Source of the DNA: Terriglobales bacterium
GTDB lineage: Bacteria > Acidobacteriota > Terriglobia > Terriglobales > Acidobacteriaceae
Assembly: GCA_035624455.1 (NCBI GenBank)
Contig: DASPRM010000129.1
Location: forward strand, 1-44,263
Direction of reading: 5' to 3'
Length of the DNA stretch: 44,263 nt
Shown: positions 25,471-33,699 of the stretch, in pieces
Position numbering within the stretch: the stretch's first letter is position 1
Layout of the letters: the number at the start of each line of letters is the position of its first letter
Program-made: the position numbers and the translations under genes
The notes under the pieces: generated by a model
Told to the model about the DNA's origin: nothing
Seen by the model: the letters and a program-made list of their open reading frames with translations, nothing else
Database searches by the model: none

Positions 25471-26547
25471 ATGAAAATACGCACTGGGCACCTGCTCTTC
25501 GCTTGCATTTTCCTGCTGAAGGTAATCGCGCTTTCCCAGGAGCCGCCCAAGCCCACCGAGGGCGATTTCGTCACTCGCAACTTCCGATTCCGCTCCGGCG
25601 AGGTCTTGCCAGAACTGTGGCTGCACTATGCCACCTATGGCAAGCCGGTGACCGACTCCTCCGGCCGTGTCACCAACGCCGTGATCGTCCTGCACGGCAC
25701 CGGTGGCTCCGGACAGCAATTCACCGGCGCGCGCTTTGCGGGCGTGCTTTTCGGTCCCGGCCAACTGCTCGACGTCAGCCGCTACTTCATCATTCTTCCC
25801 GACTCCATCGGACACGGCCATTCCAGCAAGCCGAGCGATGGCCTGCATGCCCGCTTTCCACACTACGATTATGACGACATGGTTGCCGCTCAGCACCTGC
25901 TGCTTACCGAGGGACTCAAGGTCGACCATCTGCGTCTTGTGATGGGCACATCTATGGGCTGCATGCATTCCTGGGTTTGGGCGGAGACCTATCCCGATTT
26001 CATGGACGCGGTTATGCCTCTGGCTTGCCTGCCGGTGCAGATCGCTGGCCGAAACCGGATGATGCGCAAAATGATTATGGATTCCATCCACACCGATCCT
26101 GATTGGAAGAACGGCGAGTACCAGCAGCAGCCCCGCGGGCTAGAAACCGCCCTCTACGTTCTCCTGATCATGGGAAGCAGCCCGCTGCAGATGCAGAAGG
26201 AGTACGCCACGCGCGAACAGGCCGACAATTTTCTCAGCAATTTCGTGAACACCCGCATGGCTACGACGGACGCGAACGATCTCCTTTAGCAGGTCGACGC
26301 CTCGCGTGACTATGATCCTGCACCCCACCTGCAGGAGATCCGGGCACCAGTAATGTTCGTCAACTCGGGAGACGATCTCATCAACCCGCCGGAACTTGGA
26401 ATCGCCGAACGGGAAATCAAGAAGGTCAAGAATGGACAATTCATCCTTCTACCCATCACTGACCAAACCCGCGGCCACGGCACGCACACTTATCCCGCGA
26501 TCTGGAAAGAACACCTGGCAGAACTGCTGCAGGAAAGCCAGCGCTGA
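25471..26547 (+). pseudogene. Alpha/beta hydrolase (homoserine acetyltransferase-like), interrupted by TAG
   Basis: The first 272 codons encode a signal peptide (MKIRTGHLLFACIFLLKVIA) and a MetX-like alpha/beta hydrolase: LHGTGGSGQQF, PDSIGHGHSSKPSDG, and nucleophile Ser161 in VMGTSMGCMHSWVW. Codon 273 is TAG (26287-26289). The same frame then continues for 85 codons with clear family sequence: QVDASRDYDPAPHL, VMFVNSGDDLINPPELG (catalytic Asp, about 301-302) and LLPITDQTRGHGTHT (catalytic His, about 336), ending in TGA at 26547. In relatives as I recall them this position is Tyr (LLYQ), one base from TAG. The truncated product would lack Asp and His. The secreted form makes a role in methionine synthesis unlikely. 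Confidence 0.85.
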
Positions 26548-26569
26548 ACTCGCATCCTGGGTTGACCTC

Positions 26570-28411
26570 TTATGCGGCGGGTGCTTTGTCCGATGCGGAC
26601 TGGACAGCATACCCAGCGGTTGCCGGCTCGCCTAACGGGATGCGGATTGTGACACAAGTGCCGCTGGGGCTGGAATCGATCTCCACTGTCCCGCCGAGTT
26701 CATGCACGCGCTCGTGCATGCCCGCCAAGCCAACCCCTCCCTCACTGCCTGAAACTCGGAGGTGTGCCAGCAAGGCATCAGGAATCCCTTCTCCATAGTC
26801 CTGCACTTCGAGACCAACTGCATTGATGGGGCGCTTGATTCGAACATCGACCATGCCGCTGCCAGAATGGCGGTGAACGTTGGTCAAACATTCCTGCAAG
26901 GCGCGAAAGAGCGCCAACTCCACACCTTCGGGAAAGCGGCCCAGGTCAGGAGGAATCTCCAGATTCACGCGGATACCGCTGCGATTGCCGAAGCCTTCAA
27001 CATACCAACGAGTCGCGGAAGCCAGTCCTGCTTCATCCAGCAGAGGCGGATGCAGCAGATGCGAGATCGTGCGCGTTTCTGCAAGAGCTTTCTGTAGCAG
27101 TTCGCGTGTTTCGGCCCATAGACTGACTCGGTCCTCCGAGGAGTCCATGGGCTCTTTTTCGCAACTCAGCCGCTCGATGAATATGCTCAAGGCGGTCAGA
27201 TACTGACCCAAGCTGTCGTGCAGCTCGCGCGCCATCCTCCGGCGTTCTATATCCTGCATGTGCAGCAGACGACTGCTCAATCGGCGGGCCGCATCCTCGG
27301 CCCGTCGTAGCAGTGTGACGTCAAGAACTACCATGCCCACCTGATTGCACTGCCCCTGCTCGCGATATAAGGGGAAGTAATTAACGATCCATTCGCCGCG
27401 TGAGGAATCGTCAGTGGACGTGCGGCTTAACTCCTGGTTCAAGACCGGCTGTCCGGTGGCGAGCACCTGCCGGCACGGTGGTTCGATGGTGAAGCCAAGC
27501 TCTCCCCAGACCTCGTTGATCTTTCGTTCCGCATGTTGTGCGACAGCCAGATGGTTCATGTCCGCCAGAAAGGTGTTCACCTTCTGGAAGCGTAGATCAG
27601 AGTCAACAATCGCCAGCCCCACGGGAGATGAGGCGAAAAATGCGTTCAGCACATGTTCTTGCGATCGCGCGCTCTGTTCGGCCACTCTGCGGCGACGCAG
27701 CTCCTTGAGAAGGGCGTTAAAGCTGACGGCCAAAACCAGAACGGCAATTACGAACGCGGTGGTAAGCAGGAGCAATGTCCGGCTGTAGGTCGCACCCGAT
27801 CGATTTTGTTGCTGGAGGAGCTGCCTGCCTTCCTCGCCGTCCATCTGGGCAAGTATTGCTACAATCTGGCCCATCAACTGAGTGCCGGCCTCGGTCAACC
27901 CGATTTGTCCTTCCATCCCGGGTTTGGCAGGCTCATTGCCAATCGACTGCCGGATCAACGTCAGCTCCCGCTGCACCAGCGGCTCAAGGCGATCCAAAGA
28001 GCGCTGCTGAGCAGGATTGTCGGCCGTCAGTTTTCTGAGATTCCTCAGCTCGCTGGGAATGATTTCCAGCAGAGGTCGGATGGGTCCGAGCTGAGTTGCT
28101 TCTCCGGTGATCGTGTATGCCCGGCGAGCACTTTGTGCGGTGAGAATATCGGCACGAAAATCCTGCAGGGCGGCTTGCACACTGTGACTATGTGCTACCT
28201 GCTTCTCACTAGTCACAAGGGCAACGATCGTGCGATACGCAGAGGCAAAGATCAAACACAGCAATATCAGGGCCAGGCCGACTACAGCCCAGGCAACTCG
28301 CTCCGGAAACTCCCGGCTTTTTTCCAGTGGTCCAAGACTGGCAGGGGGGAATGGTCCGCTGCTCAAACTCGCACGCTCCTGGTGGACCTTAACAAGTCTA
28401 ACCATTAACAC
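26570..28411 (-). CDS. Membrane sensor histidine kinase (CHASE3-like, PAS, HisKA_3)
   Basis: 613 residues from GTG 28411 (ATG 28405 is an alternative; neither has a clear Shine-Dalgarno site). TM1 is at 39-58, an extracytoplasmic helical CHASE3-like domain at 60-205, TM2 at 211-231, and a PAS domain at about 254-375 (FFASSPVGLAIVDSDLRFQK). The HisKA_3 domain has phospho-acceptor His398 in RMARELHDSLGQYLTALSIF. The HATPase domain has its N-box in ALFRALQECLTNVHRHSG and G-boxes in DYGEGIPDALL and GGVGLAGMHERV. This is a NarX/LiaS/DesK-class kinase whose partners normally carry NarL-type receivers. The regulator 158 bp upstream on the same strand is the obvious partner. Confidence 0.93.
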   Translation of the reverse strand: MLMVRLVKVHQERASLSSGPFPPASLGPLEKSREFPERVAWAVVGLALILLCLIFASAYRTIVALVTSEKQVAHSHSVQAALQDFRADILTAQSARRAYTITGEATQLGPIRPLLEIIPSELRNLRKLTADNPAQQRSLDRLEPLVQRELTLIRQSIGNEPAKPGMEGQIGLTEAGTQLMGQIVAILAQMDGEEGRQLLQQQNRSGATYSRTLLLLTTAFVIAVLVLAVSFNALLKELRRRRVAEQSARSQEHVLNAFFASSPVGLAIVDSDLRFQKVNTFLADMNHLAVAQHAERKINEVWGELGFTIEPPCRQVLATGQPVLNQELSRTSTDDSSRGEWIVNYFPLYREQGQCNQVGMVVLDVTLLRRAEDAARRLSSRLLHMQDIERRRMARELHDSLGQYLTALSIFIERLSCEKEPMDSSEDRVSLWAETRELLQKALAETRTISHLLHPPLLDEAGLASATRWYVEGFGNRSGIRVNLEIPPDLGRFPEGVELALFRALQECLTNVHRHSGSGMVDVRIKRPINAVGLEVQDYGEGIPDALLAHLRVSGSEGGVGLAGMHERVHELGGTVEIDSSPSGTCVTIRIPLGEPATAGYAVQSASDKAPAA

Positions 28412-28569
28412 GCCGGAAGGGAAAAAGTTCCGAAAAAATCGTGCGGATCCAAGATGCTGATTTCAAAGGTTCTGTCGACATTGCGGAGCGGAGCCAGGTC
28501 TAAGATGAAGAACGATAGAAGTCTTTGAAAGTGGAAAACAGTAGAACGTCTTTATCAGTACTTCCGACT

Positions 28570-29061
28570 TCAACCGGCTTTCAGGCCGCTTGATCGCCCA
28601 TAGCTCAGGTCATCAGTTGTGGTGCTAAGCCCGGTATCGGTGGCGGGTGCCGTTTCCCGCTGGTTCGACAATCTCTCACCGGCGGGTATTTTTTCGCTCA
28701 ACAGTGATTCTATGGTGTGAATCAGGACCGCAGCACCGTCTGTTTTCGAGACGACGTTCTCCACTCCGACCTTGCGGGCCTCGATTTCGATCTCCGGGCC
28801 GTGATGCAGGGTGTGCATCACGATTCGTGTGCTCGGTGTGGCTTTTAAAATCTCGCGCGCGGCCTGCAATCCGTCACCCCCAGGCATCACCCAGTCGAGA
28901 ATGATCAGGTCAGGATGTAGCTTTTGTGCCTTAGTCACAGCCTCACGACCGTCCCGCGCTTCCCCGCAAACCTCCCAGTCATGGGCGCAGCTTTCCAGGA
29001 GAACGCGCAGACTCCTGCGTACGAACTCATGATCGTCGGCTATGAGGATTCGAGTCGCCAT
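28570..29061 (-). CDS. Receiver-only response regulator
   Basis: 163 residues. Residues 4-122 are a NarL-type receiver: acidic pocket Asp9/Asp10 in LIADDHEFVRRSLRVLLES, phospho-acceptor Asp56 in LIILDWVMPGGDG, switch Thr84 and Lys106 in VVSKTDGA. After the receiver there is no helix-turn-helix, only about 40 residues of Ser/Thr/Gly-rich tail. It therefore cannot act as a DNA-binding regulator on its own and probably works by protein contact or as a phosphate sink. GGAG precedes ATG 29061 by four bases. Transcribed ahead of the kinase gene on the same strand. Confidence 0.92.
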   Translation of the reverse strand: MATRILIADDHEFVRRSLRVLLESCAHDWEVCGEARDGREAVTKAQKLHPDLIILDWVMPGGDGLQAAREILKATPSTRIVMHTLHHGPEIEIEARKVGVENVVSKTDGAAVLIHTIESLLSEKIPAGERLSNQRETAPATDTGLSTTTDDLSYGRSSGLKAG

Positions 29062-29272
29062 TTTCTCCAGGCCTAACTGCGAGGCGCGCGACCCAAACCT
29101 TGCCTAAGTGACGCCCCCGAAGCGCTTACATCGAACATAGAAAAGCTACGCCTAGTGGTAAATACAGTGAAAGCCCTAGTTGGCAGGATTATTTCCCCCC
29201 AGCTCGCAAGTTACCAACAAATCTCTTCTTCCCTCGTGTGGTTTTGGGCATCCCAAGTGGGGAATTTGCACG

Positions 29273-30016
29273 ATGATCGATCTCGGAACTGCAAAAGCCG
29301 GCGAGCGCACAAGCCCAGAAGGCAAAGCTATTCGCAACCTGATTCTGCTTGCTACCCCGAAGAGTGAATACGCCTACCTCCGGCCGCACCTGGAATTGGT
29401 GCCTTTGCCTCACCACAGCAGCCTGCACGAACCTCGCCAAGCTCCAGACCACGTTTACTTTCCTAACTCTGGATTAGTCTCCCTGGTGGTGGTCACCCGC
29501 GATGGTAGATCCGTGGAGACCGGTGTGATCGGAAGAGAGGGTATTGCCGGCCTCTCTTCGGCTTTCGGTTTTTCTCGAACCTCGCAACGCGCGGTGGTTC
29601 AAGTCTCCGGTGATGCTGCTCGCATCGGGGTGCAGTGGTTGTTACAGGCACTGCCGCTTACTCCTGGCCTTCAAATGCTGCTTGCCCGCTTTGCTGTGGC
29701 ACAGGGTGTCCAAGCGGCCCAGACAGCGGCCTGCAATCGCCTTCACGATGTGCAACAGCGGCTTGCCCGCTGGCTCCTGATGAGCCAGGATCGGCTAAAT
29801 TCGGGGTTTCTGCCCATCACCCACGACTTCCTGGCTACCATGCTGGGCACCGATCGGCCCAGCGTGAGCCTGGCTGCACGCGACCTGCAGAAAAAGCAGG
29901 TGATCGACTATAGCCGGGGCGACTTGCGGGTCATCGATCGCAAGGGGCTTGAGGGCCTGTCGTGCGAGTGCTACAGCGTCCTACAGCAGCTGAACGGTGA
30001 AGTCGGACTCACCTGA
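29273..30016 (+). CDS. Crp/Fnr-family transcription regulator
   Basis: 247 residues from ATG 29273 (GGGGAA upstream). A cyclic-nucleotide-binding-like beta roll spans about 35-130 (FPNSGLVSLVVVTRDGRSVE, GVIGREGIAGLSSAFG), but the cAMP pocket signature (RxS) is absent. A dimer helix follows (about 132-172), then a winged helix-turn-helix at about 183-205 (THDFLATMLGTDRPSVSLAA). No N-terminal Fnr cysteines are seen; cysteines at 154, 231 and 233 are elsewhere. Its signal is unknown. Divergent from the receiver-only regulator with 211 bp between, so they may share control. Confidence 0.88.
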   Translation: MIDLGTAKAGERTSPEGKAIRNLILLATPKSEYAYLRPHLELVPLPHHSSLHEPRQAPDHVYFPNSGLVSLVVVTRDGRSVETGVIGREGIAGLSSAFGFSRTSQRAVVQVSGDAARIGVQWLLQALPLTPGLQMLLARFAVAQGVQAAQTAACNRLHDVQQRLARWLLMSQDRLNSGFLPITHDFLATMLGTDRPSVSLAARDLQKKQVIDYSRGDLRVIDRKGLEGLSCECYSVLQQLNGEVGLT

Positions 30017-30030
30017 CCACTGCCTCCCAT

Positions 30031-30060
30031 CAGCCACAGACCCACGTGCATCTGTGGCTG
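30031..30060. terminator. Perfect 10-bp stem-loop between convergent genes
   Basis: CAGCCACAGA (30031-30040), 10-nt loop, TCTGTGGCTG (30051-30060). It lies 15 bp past the Crp/Fnr-type stop and 50 bp past the stop of the convergent small gene. No U tract on either side, so it may be a rho-assisted stop or an mRNA-end stabiliser. Confidence 0.5.
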
Positions 30061-30109
30061 AAGCGCTTGTCGATAGGAGCTGATTCCGCCGGGCGAATCG
30101 CGCCTTGGA

Positions 30110-30367
30110 CTACTTGCGATCCGCGATCCGTTCATCCTTGCTCATGCGGGCGATGTTCGACTCATCCGCCTTCTTGCGGTTGGATGCCAGCTTGTCACTA
30201 TCGGCCTTGCGAACCCGCACGCAGCTGTACTCGGGATGAACCGTGCAGACTTCTTCGGTGTTGTCCTGCTTCTGCAGGTTGCGTCCATTCCCCGGTACTT
30301 CCGCCGCGATCAGCGAAGAAGTCATCAACCCCAATGTCGCGAGTCCGAGCAGTATCTGCTTTTTCAT
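30110..30367 (-). CDS. Small secreted protein, unknown function
   Basis: 85 residues with a textbook signal peptide (MKKQILLGLATLGLMTSSLIAAE) and AGGAGG five bases before the ATG, so the gene is credible despite its size. The mature part is about 63 residues and highly charged. It has two cysteines (VCTVHPEYSCVRV) nine apart that could form a disulfide, then a Lys/Asp/Arg-rich C-terminus. No family is recognised. Confidence 0.72.
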   Translation of the reverse strand: MKKQILLGLATLGLMTSSLIAAEVPGNGRNLQKQDNTEEVCTVHPEYSCVRVRKADSDKLASNRKKADESNIARMSKDERIADRK

Positions 30368-30653
30368 AATGCCTCCTCAGGGGCCAGCCCCCCATCATCT
30401 TCGGAAGCGAGAAGAAGCACATCGACGGCCAATCCAGGTGCGATCAACGGAAAACTTCCGAGCCTTGGCTAAGTTGTTGAATTGACCGCGTAAGTCTGGG
30501 CGCTAAAAAGCTATCGAGTTGGAAAGAACGGCGTAGGAAATGGATAAGTGTAACCGGCAGGATAGACTGCTCTCACCACTCGGATAGGGCAAGGCCTTCG
30601 AACTGGCCCGTTGGGACCGCCGGGCAGGATATGGAACAGAAATGTCGATGCCG

Positions 30654-31598
30654 CTATACGCCCACAGTCTGCTTCGCGCTGACCGGAACCGCTGTGAACC
30701 AATTGTGCCGGTCGTGCTGGCGTCCTTCGACGATCCCGTAAAACTCCTTCTGAATCGTCTTAGTGATCGGCCCGATCATGCCCTTGCCCACTTGAATCTT
30801 ATCCACGGAATGGATTGGCGTCACCTCTGCTGCCGTGCCGCTGAAGAACACTTCGTCGGCGATATAGAGCATTTCGCGCGGAATCATCTGTTCCATTACC
30901 GGGATCTTCAGGTCGCGTGCTAACTGCAGAACCGAATCGCGGGTGATGCCCGGCAGCACGGAATTGGCCAATGGAGCCGTGTAGAGGGTTCCCTGGCGGA
31001 CAACAAAAAGATTTTCGCCTGAACCTTCGCTGACATAGCCGCCGGCATCAAGCGCAATGCCCTCGACATAGCCGTTGATGATGGCTTCCATCTTGATCAG
31101 CTGCGAGTTCATGTAATTGGCGCCTGACTTCGCCATCGCCGGCAAGGTGTTCGGCGCGATCCGGGTCCAGGAGGAGACGCAGACGTCCACGCCCTCGTCG
31201 CCCTTGGCAAGATATTTTCCCCAGGGATAATTACAGATATAGACCTCGGTCGGCGAGTTGAAGGGGTTCACGCCCGCTTCGCCATAGCCGCGCAGAACGA
31301 TGGGCCGGATATAGCAGGGCCACACTCCATTGCTGCGGATCAGCTCCACCATGCCCTGCACCAGTTCGTCGCGGGTGAAGGAAACCTCGATGCGGTAGAT
31401 CTTGGAAGAATCGAGCAAACGCTGCATGTGCTCGGCCGCACGGAAAATAGCGGGACCACTAGGCAGCTCATAACAACGGATACCCTCGAACACCGAAGAG
31501 CCGTAATTCACCACGTGCGACATGACGTGGATGTTCGCGTCATCCCAGCGGATGAGCTTTCCGTTGTGCCAGACATGCTCGGTCTTCTGAATGGGCAT
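30654..31598 (-). CDS. ilvE: Branched-chain amino acid aminotransferase
   Basis: 314 residues of fold-type IV PLP aminotransferase. It transfers the amino group between glutamate and the 2-keto acids of Val, Leu and Ile. Visible are VNYGSSVFEGIRCYE, YIRPIVLRGYGEAGVNP, the PLP lysine Lys157 in LPAMAKSGANYMNSQLIK, Glu191 in YVSEGSGENLFVV, and the phosphate-binding LPGITRDSVLQLA. GGAGG is seven bases ahead of ATG 31598; a TTG two codons earlier is less likely. No other ilv/leu gene is adjacent. Confidence 0.95.
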   Translation of the reverse strand: MPIQKTEHVWHNGKLIRWDDANIHVMSHVVNYGSSVFEGIRCYELPSGPAIFRAAEHMQRLLDSSKIYRIEVSFTRDELVQGMVELIRSNGVWPCYIRPIVLRGYGEAGVNPFNSPTEVYICNYPWGKYLAKGDEGVDVCVSSWTRIAPNTLPAMAKSGANYMNSQLIKMEAIINGYVEGIALDAGGYVSEGSGENLFVVRQGTLYTAPLANSVLPGITRDSVLQLARDLKIPVMEQMIPREMLYIADEVFFSGTAAEVTPIHSVDKIQVGKGMIGPITKTIQKEFYGIVEGRQHDRHNWFTAVPVSAKQTVGV

Positions 31599-31881
31599 CC
31601 TCAATCCTCCAACGCCAGTTTACAGCATTAGAGGCTGATTCCAATGTGTGTGGCGCGGAGGCTCCTGTCCGCGGTCGCGGGTTACAAGCATGAACCTTGA
31701 GGGTGCCTCGTTCAAGAGCAGCTTGGCGGGATGGTTGATTGGTGTCGAAACTCAAACGGGGTTGCCTCACCTTGTCGCTCGGCTGTTGGAGACACAGGCT
31801 GGGCTGGCTGCTGCGATCTTTAGTGGGTGGTGGGTGGCCCAGGTTCGCGCCGTGCTCTTCGGCGCTAACCTGGGGTCTCCA

Positions 31882-33381
31882 CTAACTGCTGGCCTTGATC
31901 TTCACCGCTGCCTTGGCTTGGTTTCCCGGCAACTCATCTCCGCGCAAAAATTTTCCATTCTTGTTGCTGCGCATATCAGGCATCGCGGCAAAAGGTTTGC
32001 TGTAATCGTTGCGGGCGTTCCAGAACAAGAAACCTATCCCGCCCTTATCCTTGGCCACGGCAACCTGCGTCTCGATGTAAACAGGTGAATAGGTCTTGGT
32101 CCGCCAGGCAAAGGCCTGCAACCACGGGCGCAGCACAACGCCGGAATCCTTGGTGATCAGGCCGAAGCGGTTCATAGACTCGGAGATGAAGTGCTCGGGC
32201 GCATCACCCGGCAGCTTGTAGCCATCCATGCCGAAGAAGTGAGAGGGGTAGATCATAGGCGATAGAATGTCGCACGCCTTCGCCATGCGCACGATGTCCT
32301 GTCCGGTATGCGAGAGATCGATCGGCCGCTGCCAGGCCATCACGCCGAAAACATCCAGCGAAACCAGCACGCCGTCCTGGTGCAGCTCAGCGTAAGCGCG
32401 AGTCAGGAAGTCGGCAATCACGTCCGCGCGCTTCCAATCCGGATGCGTCGCCTCAAAAGCAAACTTCGCGTCTTTCTGATCACCCTCGGCAGGGAAGCGC
32501 ACGTAATCAAACTGAATCTCGTCTACGCCAGCTTCGGCCGCATGCCGAGCCAGCGCGATGATGTAATCCTGATAGTCCGGATTCGACGGATCCAGCCAGA
32601 CCAGCTTTCCATTTTCTCGCCAGGGTTGGCCGGTGCGGCGCGAATGCACTGCCAGCTGACTGCGGTTCTCCGCCATCCATTGATCGCGGAAGATGGCAAT
32701 ACGGGCGATGGCATGCATGTGCAGCCCATGCAGGAAATGCGTGTACTTGGGAAGATTGCTGATCACCGGCTTATGCCCGGTGGGCGCCAGCTTGTGCTCG
32801 AATGGAATATTGATGATGCCGTCGCTGTCTTTCACGTCGAACACCACAGCATTGCCGCCCGCCTTACGCCACTCGCGCACCAGGTTAACGCCCTTCTGGC
32901 TGCCCGCCATCGTGCCGGTGAGATAGATGGCGCGTACTTCGTAATCCTTAGGTACCGGGATCGATTTTTCCGACCAGTTCGTGATGTCCATCCCAGGCAC
33001 AATGATTTGCTCGTCCGCCTTGAAATAAGCGCTGTGCGCCAGGTTCGCATTGGCAGAGCGGACCGCCTCGCGGAACTCCGATCCGGTCATGAATGTGCTC
33101 TGCGACAGATAGAGGTGGACCAGAGTGTCCATGGTCTGTCCACGTTTGGCAGTGAAGAGAATGCTGCCCGGCGGTAGAACTGGAGCTGCCGGAGAGGCAG
33201 GAGTGGTCGTCGTCGCGGAAACGGTCTTGAACTCAGTAGAGTTGGCGCGTCCCGATCCTGCTTTGGCGGCCGGACTGGAAGCTGCTACCAGCCGGTAATG
33301 TGGTACCGCAATCACCAGTACAGCGATAAACAGTGAACAGATAAGGGCCGCAAGGGCCGACAGCCGTAGGGTCCTGGACAT
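31882..33381 (-). CDS. Putative secreted glycoside hydrolase (DUF4015 type) with LysM-like segment
   Basis: 499 residues. An N-terminal membrane anchor or signal sequence (about 8-28) is followed by a Ser/Thr/Pro/Ala linker and a LysM-like stretch (about 74-130; RGQTMDTLVHLYLSQS, FKADEQIIVPG). The TIM-barrel domain (about 148-470) has RAIYLTGTMAGS, VVFDVKDSDGIINI, DEIQFDYVRFPAEG, LVSLDVFGVMAWQ and DILSPMIYPSHF, the pattern of the DUF4015/GH-like family. The substrate is unknown; a peptidoglycan or exopolysaccharide target would fit the LysM-like part (inference). GAGG precedes ATG 33381. A 30-bp palindrome lies directly upstream. Confidence 0.88.
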   Translation of the reverse strand: MSRTLRLSALAALICSLFIAVLVIAVPHYRLVAASSPAAKAGSGRANSTEFKTVSATTTTPASPAAPVLPPGSILFTAKRGQTMDTLVHLYLSQSTFMTGSEFREAVRSANANLAHSAYFKADEQIIVPGMDITNWSEKSIPVPKDYEVRAIYLTGTMAGSQKGVNLVREWRKAGGNAVVFDVKDSDGIINIPFEHKLAPTGHKPVISNLPKYTHFLHGLHMHAIARIAIFRDQWMAENRSQLAVHSRRTGQPWRENGKLVWLDPSNPDYQDYIIALARHAAEAGVDEIQFDYVRFPAEGDQKDAKFAFEATHPDWKRADVIADFLTRAYAELHQDGVLVSLDVFGVMAWQRPIDLSHTGQDIVRMAKACDILSPMIYPSHFFGMDGYKLPGDAPEHFISESMNRFGLITKDSGVVLRPWLQAFAWRTKTYSPVYIETQVAVAKDKGGIGFLFWNARNDYSKPFAAMPDMRSNKNGKFLRGDELPGNQAKAAVKIKASS

Positions 33382-33699
33382 CGTAATCCTCGGAAAAACC
33401 GCAATTTATGGATTTTTCCGGATGCTACCACCTACATAGATGCGGGCTAGGTATCGGAAGGAGTACATCTTCAGGCGTGGGATATCCTCCACTGTGCCCA
33501 TTTGGGCTTGCACTTCGGTAGATGAGTTTCCTATTGCCCCTCTACGAGCGGTGTGGCTGATACCTTTCGAACTCCACGGCCTGACTTGCATCTCGTTTCC
33601 TGAAGCTGGCATCTTTCAGTAGGGTGGTGTCTCCAGGCAAATAGTTGCCCTTAGGGCGGGGCGGACTTTGCTGTATTTCTAAGATCGAGGCCTCAAAGA
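33382..33699. other. 318-bp divergent intergenic region
   Basis: This separates the glycoside hydrolase gene (minus) from the M48 protease gene (plus) and should hold both promoters. Apart from the palindrome at 33391-33420 I see no clear -35/-10 pair, RNA gene or protein. Confidence 0.45.
33391..33420 (-). promoter_or_regulatory. Palindrome next to the ribosome site of the glycoside hydrolase
   Basis: CGGAAAAACC (33391-33400) and GGATTTTTCCG (33410-33420) are inverted arms with a single-base bulge and a 9-bp centre. On the minus strand the second arm ends within three bases of the GAGG site for ATG 33381. It could be an operator or a leader hairpin controlling translation. Confidence 0.4.

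Noticed and set aside
31648-32088. Plus-strand frame of 146 codons starting in the ilvE/glycoside hydrolase gap
   Set aside because: More than half lies opposite the glycoside hydrolase; composition is not protein-like and there is no Shine-Dalgarno site.
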